Shown here: positions 10,906 to 23,595 of the stretch, one piece after another
Layout of the letters: the number at the start of each line of letters is the position of its first letter
Position numbering within the stretch: position 1 is the stretch's first letter
Origin: Hydractinia symbiolongicarpus
Lineage: Eukaryota > Cnidaria > Hydrozoa > Anthoathecata > Hydractiniidae
Assembly (NCBI RefSeq): GCF_029227915.1
Contig: NC_079882.1
Location: 1,240,001 to 1,304,000 of the forward strand
Length of the DNA stretch: 64,000 nucleotides
Reading direction: 5' to 3'
Notes under the pieces: generated by a model
What the model was told of the DNA's origin: nothing
The model's input: only the letters and a program-made list of their open reading frames with translations
Databases searched by the model: none
Position numbers and translations under genes: made by a program

Positions 10906-13900
10906 TCAAACTGACTGACACCGTTAGAAAGTCAATGAAATGTAGTTTTTGAAACTGCCGCTATTTCTTCAGCGCGCGATAACGGCTAGGATTGGTTCCA
11001 CAGTAAAAAGCTTGTTAAAAGCTATGCAACCTAGTAATCTCAGAAAAATATCGCTAAATACATGTTGGCACCAATATGTGACCCAACCATTGTAACTCAA
11101 ACGGTTTGACACCGTTAGAAAGTTAATGAAATGTAGTTTTTGAAACTGTCACTATTTTTTCAGCGCGCAATTACGGCTAGGATTGGTTTCACAGTAAAGA
11201 ATGACTTATTTATCTAAATTTTTAAATGAAGCGCTACTACAGCACACAGTGTAATCTCTGAGTTCCGGCAATCACGTCAAATTAAGAAGAATGTTTTTTC
11301 TTGGAATCCATTGTCTCATTAATCACATTTATCAGGTCACAGTCAAAAGTTAGGTCAATTAAGTCCCACAGTCAATCGTTCCATTGTCAAAAGCTATGCA
11401 ATCTAGTAATCTCAGAAAAATATCGCTAAATACATGTTGGCACCAATATGTGACCCAACTGTTGTAACTCAAACGGACTGACACCGTTAGAAAGTCCATG
11501 AAATGTAGTTTTTGAAACTGTCTCTATTTCTTCAGCGCGCAATTACGGCTAGGATTGGTCCCACAAAAAAAAATGACTTATTAATCTAAATTTTTAAATG
11601 AAGTGCTACTACAGCACCCAGTGTAATCGCTGAGTTCCGGCAAACATGTCAAATTAAGAAGAATGTTATTTCTTGGAATCCAATTGTCTTATTTATCACA
11701 TTTATCAAGTCACAGTCCATAGTTAGTTCAATTAAGTCCCACAGTCAATCGTTTCACTGTTAAAAGCGATGCAACATAGTAATATCAGAAAAATATCGCT
11801 AAATACATGTTGGTAGGAATATGTGACCCAACCGTTCTAACTCAAACGGACTGACACCGTTAGAAAGTCAATGAAATGTAGTTTTTGAAACTGTGGCTAT
11901 TTCTTCAGGGCGCGATAACGGATAGAATTGGTCCCACAGTAAAGAATTATTTATTAAACTAAATCTTTTAATGAAGCGCTACCACCGCGCCCAGTGTGAT
12001 CGCTGAGTTCCGGCAATCACGTGAAATTAAGAAGAATGTTTTTTCTTGGAAGCCATCGTCTCATTTATCACATTTATCAGGTCACAGTCAAAAGTTAGTT
12101 CAATTAAGTCCCACAGTCAATCGTTTTATTGTTAAAAGCTATGCAACCTAGCAATCTCAGAAAAATATCGCTAAATACATGTTGGCACCAATATGTGACC
12201 CAACTGTTGTAACTCAAACTGTTTGACACCGTTAGAAAGTCAATGAAATGAAGTTTTTGAAACTGTCACTATTTTTTCAGCGTGCAATTACGGCTAGGAT
12301 TGGTTCCACAGTAAAGAATGACTTATTTATCTAAATTTTTAAATGAAGCGCTACTACAGCACACAGTGTAATCGCTGAGTTCCGGCAATCACGTCAAATT
12401 AAGAAGAATGTTTTTTCTTGGAATCCATTGTCTCATTTACCACATTTATTAGGTCACAGTCAAAAGTTAGTTCAATTAAGTCCCACAGTCAATCGTTTCA
12501 TTGTTAAAAGCTATGCAAGCTAGTAATCTCAGAAACATATCGCTAAATACATGTTGGTACCAATATGTGACCCAACCGTTGTAAATCAAACGGACTGACA
12601 CCGTTAGAAAGTCAATGAAATGTAGTTTTTGAAACTGTCGCTATTTCTTCAGCGCGTGATAACGGCTAGGATTGGTTCCACAGAAAAGAATAATTTATTT
12701 TTATAAATTTTTAAATGAAGTGCTACCACAGCGCCCAGTGGGCAATCATGACAAATTAAGAAGAATGTTATTTCTTGGAGCCCAATTTTCTCATTTATCA
12801 CATTTATCAGGTCACAGTCCAAAGTTAGTTCAATTAAGTCCCAAAGTGAATCGTTTCATTGTTAAAAGCGATGCAACCTAGTAATCTCAGATAAATATCG
12901 CTAAATACATGTTGGTACCAATATGTGACCCAACCGTTGTAACTCAAACGGACTGACACCGTTAGAAAGTCAATGAAATGTAGTTTTTGAAACTGTCGCT
13001 ATTTCTTCAGCGCGCGATAACGGATAGGATTGGTCCCACAGTAAAGAATGATTTATTAAACTAAATTTTGAAATGAAGCGCTACCACAGCGCCCAGTGTG
13101 ATCGCTGAGTTCCGGCAATCACGTCAAATTAAACAGAATGTTGTTTCTTGGAGTCCAATTGTCTTATTTATCACATTTATCAGGTCACAGTCCAAAGTTA
13201 GTTCAATTAAGTCCCAAAGTGAATCGTTTCATGGTTAAAAGCGATGCAACCTAGTAATCTCAGAAACATATCGCTAAATACATGTTGGTACCAATATGTA
13301 ACCCAACCGTTGTAACTCAAACGGACTGACACTGTTAGAAAGTCAATGAAATGTAGTTTTTGAAACTGTGGCTATTTCTTCAGGGCGCGATAACGGATAG
13401 GATTGGTCCCACAGTAAAGAATGATTTATTAAACTAAATTTTTTAATGAAGCGCTACCACAGCGCCCAGTGTGATCGCTGAGTTCCGGCAATCACGTCAA
13501 ATTAAGAAGAATGTTTTTTCTTGGAATCCATTGTCTCATTTATCACATTTATCAGGTCACAGTCAAAAGTTAGTTCAATTAAGTCCCACAGTCAATCGTT
13601 TCATTGTTAAAAACTATGCAACCTAGCAATCTCAGAAAAATATCGCTAAATACATGTTGACACCAATATGTGACCCAACCGTTGTAACTCAAACGGACTG
13701 ACAGCGTTAGAAAGTCCATGAAATGTAGTTTTTGAAACTGTCTCTATTTCTTCATCGCGCAATTACGGCTAGGATTGGTCCCACAGTAAAAAATGACTTA
13801 TTAATTTAAATTTTTAAATGAAATGCTACTACAGCACCCAGTGTAAACGCTGAGTTCCGGCAAACATGTCAAATTAAGAAGAATGTTATTTCTTGGAGTC

Positions 13901-14061
13901 CAATTGTCTTATTTATCACATTTATCAAGTCACAGTCCAAAGTTAGTTCAATTAAGTCCCAAAGTGAATCGTTTCATTGTTAAAAGCGATGCAACCTAGT
14001 AATCTCAGAAATATATCGCTAAATACATGTTGGTACCAATATGTGACCCAACCGTTGTAAC
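10906..14061 (+). repeat. Satellite block 5: one S then mixed B and A, no regular HOR
   Basis: Monomer starts: 10906 S, 11097 B, 11469 B, 11842 B, 12214 B, 12586 A, 12944 B, 13317 B, 13689 B. Copies of 372 bp with ttttttcttggaatccattg alternate irregularly with 373-bp copies. Several share the cccaaagtgaatcg variant in place of cccacagtcaatcg (12586, 12944, 13689) and the tail cagaaacatatcgc or cagataaatatcgc with ggtaccaatatg. I see no simple tandem period above the monomer here. Confidence 0.88.
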
Positions 14062-17000
14062 TCAAACGGACTGACACCGTTAGAAAGTCAATGAAATGTA
14101 GTTTTTGAAACTGTCGCTATTTCTTCAACGCGCGATAACGGCTAGGATTGGTTCCACAGAAAAGAATAACTTTTTATCTAAATTTCAAATGAAGCGCTAC
14201 CACATCGCCCACTGGGAAATCATGATAATTTAAGAAGAATGTTATTTCTTGGAGTCCAATTTTCTCATTTACCACATTTATCAGGTCACAGTCCAAGTTT
14301 AGTTCAATTAAGTCCCAAAGTCAATTGTTTCCCTGTTAAAAGCGATACAACCTAGTAATATCAGATAAATATCGCTAAATACATGTTGGTAGGAATATGT
14401 GACCCAACCGTTGTAACTCAAACGGACTGACACCGTTAGAATGTCAATGAAATGTAGTTTTTGAACCGGTCGCTAGTTTTTCAGCGCGCGATCACGGATA
14501 GGATTGGTCCCACAGTAAAAAATGATTTAATAATCTAAATTTTTAAATGAAGCGCTACCACAGCGCCCAGTGTGATCGCTGAGTTTCGGCAATCACGTCA
14601 AATTAAACAGAATGTTATTTCTTGGAGTCCAATTGTCTCATTTATCACATTTATCAAGTCAGAGTCCAAAATTAGATCAATTACGTCCCACAGTCAATCG
14701 TTTCACTGTTAAAAGCGATGCAACCTAGTAATATCAGACAAATATCGCTAAATACATGTTGGTACGAATATGTGACCCTACCGTTGAAACTCAAACGGAC
14801 TGACACCGTTAGAAAGTCAATGAAATGTAGTTTTTGAAACTGTTGCTATTATTTCAGCGCGCGAATACGGCTAGGATTAGTGCGACAGTAAAAAATGACT
14901 TATTAATATAAATTTTTAAATGAAGCGCTACCACAGCACCCAGTGGGCAATCATGTCAAATTAAGAGGAATGTTATTTCTTGGAGTCCAATTTTCTCATT
15001 TATCACATTTACCAGGTCACAGTCCAAACTTAGTTCAATTAAGTCCCACAGTCAATCGCATCACTGTTAAAAGCTATGCCCCCTAGTAATCTCAGAAAAA
15101 TATCGCTAAATACATGTTGGCACCAATATGTGACCCAACCGTTGTAACTCAAACGGTCTAACACCGTTAGAAAGTCAATGAAAAGTAGTTTTTGAAACTG
15201 TCACTATTTCTTCAGCGCGCAATTACGGCTAGGATTGGTTCCACAGTAAAGAATGACTTATTTATCTAAATTTTTAAATGAAGCGCTACTACAGCACACA
15301 GTGTAATCGCTGGGTCCCGGCAATCACGTCAAATTAAGAAGAATGTTTTTTCTTGGAGTCCATTGTCTCATTTATCACATTTATCAGGTCACAGTCCAAA
15401 GTTAGTTCAATTAAGTCCCACCGTCAATCGTTTCATTGTTAAAAGCTATGCAACCTAGTAATCTCAGAAAAATATCGCTAAATACATGTTGGCACCAATA
15501 TGTGACCCACCCGTTGTAACTCAAACGGACTGACACCGTTAGAAATTCAATGAAATGTAGTTTTTGAAACTGTCGCTATTTCTTCAGCGCGCGATAACGG
15601 CTAGGATTGGTTCCACAGTAAAAAGCTCGTTAAAAGCTATGCAACCTAGTGATCTCAGAAAAATACCGCTAAATACATTTTGGCACCAATATGTGACCCA
15701 ACCGTTGTAACTCAAACGGTTTGACACCGTTAGAAAGTCAATGAAATGTAGTTTTTGAAACTGTCGCTATTTCTTCAGCGCGCGATAACGGCTAGGATTG
15801 GTTCCACAGAAAAGAATAACTTATTTATCTAAATTTTTAAATGAAACGCTACCACAACGCCCAGTGGGCAATCATGATAAATTAAGAAGAATGTTATTTC
15901 TTGGAGTCCAATTTTCTCATTTATCACATTTATCAGGTCACAGTCCAAATTTATTTCAATTAAGTCCCACAGTCGATCGTTTCATTGTTAAAAGCTATGC
16001 AACCTAGTAATCTCAGAAAAATATCGCTAAATACATGTTGGTACCAACATGTGACCCAACTGTTGTAACTAATACTGACTGACACCGTTAAAAATTCAAT
16101 GAAATGTAGTTTTTGAAACTGTCAGTATTTTTTCAGCGCACAATTACGGCTAGGATTGGTTCCACAGTAAAAAATGACTTATTTATCTAAATATTTAAAT
16201 GAAGCGCTACTACAGCACACAGTGTAATCGCTGAGTTCCGGCAATCACGTCAAATTAAGAAGAATGTTTTTTCTTGGAATCCATTGTCTCTTTTATCACA
16301 TTTATCAGGTCACAGTCAAAAGTAAGTTCAATTAAGTCCCACAGTCAATCGTTTCATTGTTAAAAGCTATGCAACCTAGTAATCTCAGAAAAATTTCGCT
16401 AAATACATGTTGGCACCAATATGTGACCCAACCGTTGTAACTCAAACGGACTGACACCGTTAGAAAGTCCATGAAATGTAGTTTTTGAAACTGTCTCTAT
16501 TTCTTCAGCGCGCAATTACGGCTAGGATTGGTCCCACAGTAAAAATTGACTTATTAATTTAAATTTTTAAATGAAGTGCTACTAGAGCACCCAGTGTAAT
16601 CGCTGAGTTCCGGCAAACATGTCAAATTAAGAAGAATGTTATTTCTGGGAGCCCAATTTTCTCATTTATCACATTTATCAGGTCACAGTCCAAAGTTAGT
16701 TCAATTAAGTCCCAAAGTGAATCGTTTCATTGTTAAAAGCGAAGCAACCTAGTAATCTCAGAAACATATCGCTAAATACATGTTGGTACCAATATGTGAC
16801 CCAACCGTTGTAACTCAAACGGACTGACACCGTTAGAAAGTCAATGAAATGTAGTTTTTGAAACTGTAGCTGTTTCTTCAGCGCGCGATAACGGATAGGA
16901 TTGGTTCCACAGTAAAGAATGACTTATTTATCTAAATTTTTAAATGAAGCGCTACCACATCGGCCACTGGAAAATCATGATAAATTAAGAAGAATGTTAT

Positions 17001-17903
17001 TTCTTGGAGTCCAATTTTCTCATTTATCACATTTATCAGGTCACAGTCCAAGTTTAGTTCAATTAAGTCTCACAGTCAATTGTTTCACTGGTAAAAGCGA
17101 TACAACCTAGTAATATCAGATAAATATCGCTAAATACATGTTGGTAGGAATATGTGACCCAACCGTTGTAACTCAAACGGACTGACACCGTTAGAAAGTC
17201 AATGAAATGTAGTTTTTGAACCGGTCGCTAGTTTTTCAGCGCGCGATCACGGATAGGATTGGTCCCACAGTAAAAAATGATTTATTAATCTAAATTTTTA
17301 AATGAAGCGCTACCACAGCGCCCAGTGTGATCGCTGAGTTTCGGCAATCACGTCAAATTAAACAGAATGTTATTTCTTGGAGTCCAATTGTCTCATTTAT
17401 CACATTTATCAAGTCAGAGTCCAAAGTTAGATCAATTACGTCCCACAGTCAATCGTTTCACTGTTAAAAGCGATGCAACCTAGTAATATCAGACAAATAT
17501 CGCTAAATACATGTTGGTACGAATATGTGACCCAACCGTTGAAACTCAAACGGACTGACACCGTTAGAAAGTCAATGAAATGTAGTTTTTGAAACTGTTG
17601 CTATTATTTCAGCGCGCGATAACGGCTAGGATTGGTGCGACAGTAAAAAATGACTTATTAATATAAATTTTTAAATGAAGCGCTACCACAGCACCCAGTG
17701 GGCAATCATGTCAAATTAAGAGGAATGTTATTTCTTGGAGTCCAATTTTCTCATTTATCACATTTACCAGGTCACAGTCCAAAGTTAGTTCAATTAAGTC
17801 CCACCGTCAATCGTTTCATTTTTAAAAGCTATGCAACCTAGTAATCTCAGAAAAATATCGTTAAACACATGTTGGCACCAATATGTGACCCAACCGTTGT
17901 AAC
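14062..17903 (+). repeat. Satellite block 6: A/B alternation, S almost absent
   Basis: Monomer starts: 14062 A (356 bp), 14418 B, 14791 A, 15149 B, 15521 S, 15712 A, 16070 B, 16442 B, 16815 A, 17173 B, 17546 A. Position-specific variants define a repeated A-B-A-B order: an A with gggaaatcatg or gaaaatcatg, a B with gaaccggtcgct, and an A with ctgttgctattatttc and gtgcgacag. This order appears at 14062, 16815, 18277 and 20469. The monomer at 16070 starts taatactgact where others have tcaaactgact. The single S at 15521 has lost its HindIII site (aagctc). Confidence 0.9.
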
Positions 17904-20095
17904 TCAAACTGACTGACACCGTTAGAAAGTCAATGAAATGTAGTTTTTGAAACTGTCGCTATTTCTTCAGCGCGCGATAACGGCTAGGATTGGTTCCACA
18001 GTAAAAAATGACTTATTAACCTAAATTTTTAAATGAAGCGCTACCACATCGCCTAGTGTAATCGCTGAGTTCCGGCAAACATGTCAAATTAAGAAGAATG
18101 TTATTTCTGGGAGCCCAATTTTCTCATTTATCACATTTATCAGGTCACAGTCCAAAGTTAGTTCAATTAAGTCCCAAAGTGAATCGTTTCATTGTTAAAA
18201 GCGATGCAACCTAGTAATCTCAGAAACATATCGCTAAATACATGTTGGTACCAATATGTGACCCAACCGTTGTAACTCAAACGGACTGACACCGTTAGAA
18301 AGTCAATGAAATGTAGTTTTTGAAACTGTATCTGTTTCTTCAGCGCGCGATAACGGATAGGATTGGTTCCACAGTAAAGAATGACTTATTTATCTAAATT
18401 TTTAAACGAAGCGCTACCACATCGCCCACTGGGAAATCATGATAAATTAAGAAGAATGTTATTTCTTGGAGTCAAATTTTCTCATTTATCACATTTATCA
18501 GGTCACAGTCCAAGTTTAGTTCAATTAAGTCCCACAGTCAATTGTTTCACTGTTAAAAGCGATACAACCTAGTAATATCAGATAAATATCGCTAAATACA
18601 TGTTGGTAGGAATATGTGACCCAACCGTTGTAACTCAAACGGACTGACACCGTTAGAAAGTCAATGAAATGTAGTTTTTGAACCGGTCGCTATTTTTTCA
18701 GCGCGCGATCACGGATAGGATTGGTCCCACAGTAAAAAATGATTTATTAATCTAAATTTTTAAATGAAGCACTACCACAGCGCCCAGTGTGATCGCTGAG
18801 TTTCGGCAATCACGTCAAATTAAACAGAATGTTATTTCTTGGAGTCCAATTGTCTCATTTATCACATTTATCAAGTCAGAGTCCAAAGTTAGATCAATTA
18901 CGTCCCACAGTCAATCGTTTCACTGTTAAAAGCGATGCAACCTAGTAATATCAGACAAATATCGCTAAATACATGTTGGTACGAATATGTGACCCAACCG
19001 TTGAAACTCAAACGCACTGACACCGTTAGAAAGTTAATGAAATGTAGTTTTTGAAACTGTTGCTATTATTTCAGCGCGCGATAACGGCTAGGATTGGTGC
19101 GACAGTAAAAAATGACTTATTAATATAAATTTTTAAATGAAGCGCTACCACAGCACCCAGTGGGCAATCATGTCAATTTAAGAGGAATGTTATTTCTTGG
19201 AGTCCAATTTTCTCATTTATCACATTTACCAGGTCACAGTCCAAACTTAGTTCAATTAAGTCCCACAGTCAATCGCATCACTGTTAAAAGCTATGCAACC
19301 TAGTAATCTCAGAAAAATATCGCTAAATACATGTTGGCACCAATATGTGACCCAACCGTTGTAACTCAAACGGTTTAACACCGTTAGAAAGTCAATGAAA
19401 AGTAGTTTTTGAAACTGTCACTATTTCTTCAGCGCGCAATTACGGCTAGGATTGGTTCCACAGTAAAGAATGACTTATTTATCTAAATTTTTAAATGAAC
19501 CGCTACTACAGCACACAGTGTAATCGCTGAGTTCCGGCAATCACGTCAAATTAAGAAGAATGTTTTTTCTTGGAGTCCATTGTCTCATTTATCACATTTA
19601 TCAGGTCACAGTCCAAAGTTAGTTCAATTAATTCAACCGTCAATCGTTTCATTGTTAAAAGCTATGCAACCTAGTGATCTCAGAAAAATACCGCTAAATA
19701 CATGTTGGCACCAATATGTGACCCAACCGTTGTAACTCAAACGGTTTGACACAGTTAGAAAGTCAATGAAATGTAGTTTTTGAAACTGTCGCTATTTCTT
19801 CAGCGCGCGATAACGGCTAGGATTGGTTCCACAGAAAAGAATAACTTATTTATGTAAATTTTTAAATGAGGCGCTACCGCATCGCCCACTGGGCAATCAT
19901 GATAAATTAAGAAGAATGTTGTTTCTTGGAGTCCAATTTTCTCATTTATCACATTTATCAGGTCACAGTCCAAATTTAGTTCAATTAAATCCCACAGTCA
20001 ATTGTTTCACTGTTAAAAGCGAATGCAACCTAGTAATATCAGATAAATATCGCTAAATACATGTTGGTAGGAATATGTGACCCAACCGTTGTAAC
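17904..20095 (+). repeat. Hexamer HOR (2192 bp), copy 1
   Basis: Monomer starts: 17904 B, 18277 A, 18635 B, 19008 A, 19366 B (371 bp), 19737 A (359 bp). Everything from 18277 to 20095 is repeated at 20469-22287 without a difference that I could find by eye, including private variants such as gagtcaaattttc, tgtatctgtttc, caaacgcactgac and ttaattcaaccgtc. The true crossover lies inside the first monomer, so the duplicated unit starts somewhere in 17922-17969. Confidence 0.95.
18635..19007 (+). repeat. Reference type B monomer (373 bp)
   Basis: A representative of the most frequent class. It has the same order of landmarks as type A plus a 15-bp segment at 18790-18804 (tgatcgctgagtttc here; most copies end in ttcc). 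The segment brings an in-frame tga or taa in the frame that is open in type A, so most B copies are closed in that frame. With its flanks it forms an imperfect dyad, gtgatcgc / gcaatcac, with one mismatch and a 9-nt loop. A subset of B copies of 371-372 bp has ttttttcttggagtccattg in place of ttatttcttggagtccaattg. Confidence 0.9.
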
Positions 20096-22287
20096 TCAAA
20101 CGGACTGACACCCTTAGAAAGTCAATGAAATGTAGTTTTTGAAACTGTCGCTATTTCTTCAGCGCGCGATAACGGCTAGGATTGGTTCCACAGTAAAAAA
20201 TGACTTATTAACCTAAATTTTTAAATGAAGCGCTACCACATCGCCTAGTGTAATCGCTGAGTTCCGGCAAACATGTCAAATTAAGAAGAATGTTATTTCT
20301 GGGAGCCCAATTTTCTCATTTATCACATTTATCAGGTCACAGTCCAAAGTTAGTTCAATTAAGTCCCAAAGTGAATCGTTTCATTGTTAAAAGCGATGCA
20401 ACCTAGTAATCTCAGAAACATATCGCTAAATACATGTTGGTACCAATATGTGACCCAACCGTTGTAACTCAAACGGACTGACACCGTTAGAAAGTCAATG
20501 AAATGTAGTTTTTGAAACTGTATCTGTTTCTTCAGCGCGCGATAACGGATAGGATTGGTTCCACAGTAAAGAATGACTTATTTATCTAAATTTTTAAACG
20601 AAGCGCTACCACATCGCCCACTGGGAAATCATGATAAATTAAGAAGAATGTTATTTCTTGGAGTCAAATTTTCTCATTTATCACATTTATCAGGTCACAG
20701 TCCAAGTTTAGTTCAATTAAGTCCCACAGTCAATTGTTTCACTGTTAAAAGCGATACAACCTAGTAATATCAGATAAATATCGCTAAATACATGTTGGTA
20801 GGAATATGTGACCCAACCGTTGTAACTCAAACGGACTGACACCGTTAGAAAGTCAATGAAATGTAGTTTTTGAACCGGTCGCTATTTTTTCAGCGCGCGA
20901 TCACGGATAGGATTGGTCCCACAGTAAAAAATGATTTATTAATCTAAATTTTTAAATGAAGCACTACCACAGCGCCCAGTGTGATCGCTGAGTTTCGGCA
21001 ATCACGTCAAATTAAACAGAATGTTATTTCTTGGAGTCCAATTGTCTCATTTATCACATTTATCAAGTCAGAGTCCAAAGTTAGATCAATTACGTCCCAC
21101 AGTCAATCGTTTCACTGTTAAAAGCGATGCAACCTAGTAATATCAGACAAATATCGCTAAATACATGTTGGTACGAATATGTGACCCAACCGTTGAAACT
21201 CAAACGCACTGACACCGTTAGAAAGTTAATGAAATGTAGTTTTTGAAACTGTTGCTATTATTTCAGCGCGCGATAACGGCTAGGATTGGTGCGACAGTAA
21301 AAAATGACTTATTAATATAAATTTTTAAATGAAGCGCTACCACAGCACCCAGTGGGCAATCATGTCAATTTAAGAGGAATGTTATTTCTTGGAGTCCAAT
21401 TTTCTCATTTATCACATTTACCAGGTCACAGTCCAAACTTAGTTCAATTAAGTCCCACAGTCAATCGCATCACTGTTAAAAGCTATGCAACCTAGTAATC
21501 TCAGAAAAATATCGCTAAATACATGTTGGCACCAATATGTGACCCAACCGTTGTAACTCAAACGGTTTAACACCGTTAGAAAGTCAATGAAAAGTAGTTT
21601 TTGAAACTGTCACTATTTCTTCAGCGCGCAATTACGGCTAGGATTGGTTCCACAGTAAAGAATGACTTATTTATCTAAATTTTTAAATGAACCGCTACTA
21701 CAGCACACAGTGTAATCGCTGAGTTCCGGCAATCACGTCAAATTAAGAAGAATGTTTTTTCTTGGAGTCCATTGTCTCATTTATCACATTTATCAGGTCA
21801 CAGTCCAAAGTTAGTTCAATTAATTCAACCGTCAATCGTTTCATTGTTAAAAGCTATGCAACCTAGTGATCTCAGAAAAATACCGCTAAATACATGTTGG
21901 CACCAATATGTGACCCAACCGTTGTAACTCAAACGGTTTGACACAGTTAGAAAGTCAATGAAATGTAGTTTTTGAAACTGTCGCTATTTCTTCAGCGCGC
22001 GATAACGGCTAGGATTGGTTCCACAGAAAAGAATAACTTATTTATGTAAATTTTTAAATGAGGCGCTACCGCATCGCCCACTGGGCAATCATGATAAATT
22101 AAGAAGAATGTTGTTTCTTGGAGTCCAATTTTCTCATTTATCACATTTATCAGGTCACAGTCCAAATTTAGTTCAATTAAATCCCACAGTCAATTGTTTC
22201 ACTGTTAAAAGCGAATGCAACCTAGTAATATCAGATAAATATCGCTAAATACATGTTGGTAGGAATATGTGACCCAACCGTTGTAAC
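20096..22287 (+). repeat. Hexamer HOR (2192 bp), copy 2
   Basis: Monomer starts: 20096 B, 20469 A, 20827 B, 21200 A, 21558 B, 21929 A. The first monomer is a hybrid: bases to 20113 (cggactgacaccctt) match the head of the monomer at 22288, and bases from 20162 (agcgcgcg, ggctagg) match the monomer at 17904. This is the signature of a tandem duplication by unequal exchange or slippage, with the crossover in 20114-20161. Confidence 0.95.
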
Positions 22288-23595
22288 TCAAACGGACTGA
22301 CACCCTTAGAAAGTCAATGAAATGTAGTTTTTGAAACTGTCGCTATTTCTTCAACGCGCGATAACGGATAGGATTGGTCCCACAGTAAAAAATGATTTAT
22401 AAAACTAAATTTTTTTATGAAGCGCTACCACAGCGTCCAGTGTGATCGCTGAGTTCCGGCAATCACGTCAAATTAAACAGAATGTTATTTCTTGGAGTCC
22501 AATTGCCTTATTTATCACATTTAACAAGTCACAGTCCAAATTTAGTTCAATTAAGTCCCACAGTCAATCGTTTCATTGTTAAAAGCTATGCAACCTAGTA
22601 ATCTCAGAAAAATATCGCTAAATACATGTTGGCACCAATATGTGACCCAACCGTTGTAACTCAAACTGACTGACACTGTTAGAAATTCAATGAAATGTAG
22701 TTTTTGAAACTGTCGCTATTTCTTCAGCGCGCGATAACGGCTAGGATTGGTTCAACAGTAAAAAGCTTGTTAAAAGCTATGCAACCTAGTAATCTCAGAA
22801 AAATATCGCTAAATACATGTTGGCACCAATATGTGACCCAACCGTTGTAACTCAAATGGTTTGAAACCGTTAGAAAGTCAATAAAATGTAGTTTTTGAAA
22901 CTGTCACTATTTTTCAGCGCGCAATTGCGGCTAGGATTGGTTCCACAGTAAAGAATGACTTATTTATCTAAATTTTTAAATGAAGCGCTACTACAGCACA
23001 TAGTGTAATCGCTGAGTTCCGGCAATCACGACAAATTAAGAAGAATGTTTTTTCTTGGAATCCATTGTCTCATTTATCACATTTATCAGGTCACAGTCAA
23101 AAGTTAGTTCAATTAAGTCCCACAGTCAATCGTTTCATTGTTAAAAGCTATGCAACCTAGTAATCTCAGAAAAATATCGCTAAATACATGTTGGCACCAA
23201 TATGTGACCCAACTGTTGTAACTCAAACGGACTGACACCCTTAGAAAGTCAATGAAATGTAGTTTTTGAAACTGTCGCTATTTCTTCAGCTCGCGATAAC
23301 GGTTAGGATTGGTCCCACAGTAAAAAATGATTTATAAAACTAAATTTTTAAATGAAGCGCTACTACAGCACCCAGTGTTATCGCTGAGTTCCAGCAAACA
23401 TGTCAAATTAAGAAGAATGTTATTTCTTGGAGTCCAATTGTCTTATTTATCACATTTATCAAGTCACAGTCCAAATTTAGTTCAATTAAGTCCCACAGTC
23501 AATCATTTCACTGTTAAAAGCGATGCAACCTAGTAATATCAGATAAATATCGCTAAATACATGTTGGTAGGAATATGTGACCCAACCGTTGTAAC
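22288..23595 (+). repeat. Satellite block 7: B S B B, last monomer a three-part hybrid
   Basis: Monomer starts: 22288 B, 22661 S, 22852 B, 23223 B. The first three repeat 1463, 1836 and 2027 (offset 20825) with hardly a change, including the rare ggttcaacag in the S. The fourth starts like the B at 2398 (cacccttag, agctcgcgataacggttagg), switches near 23360 to the gtgttatcgctgag type seen at 2962 and 5937, and ends with ccaaatttag and caatcatttcac, as in the A at 3335 and 6310. It therefore marks the place where about 3.9 kb present at 2.4-6.7 kb is absent here. Confidence 0.9.

Noticed and set aside
23327-23533. 68-codon frame running through the 15-bp segment
   Set aside because: It is open only because this hybrid monomer has gtgttatcgctgag in place of gtgtgatcgctgag. 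It is one variant of the satellite with no sign of coding constraint.
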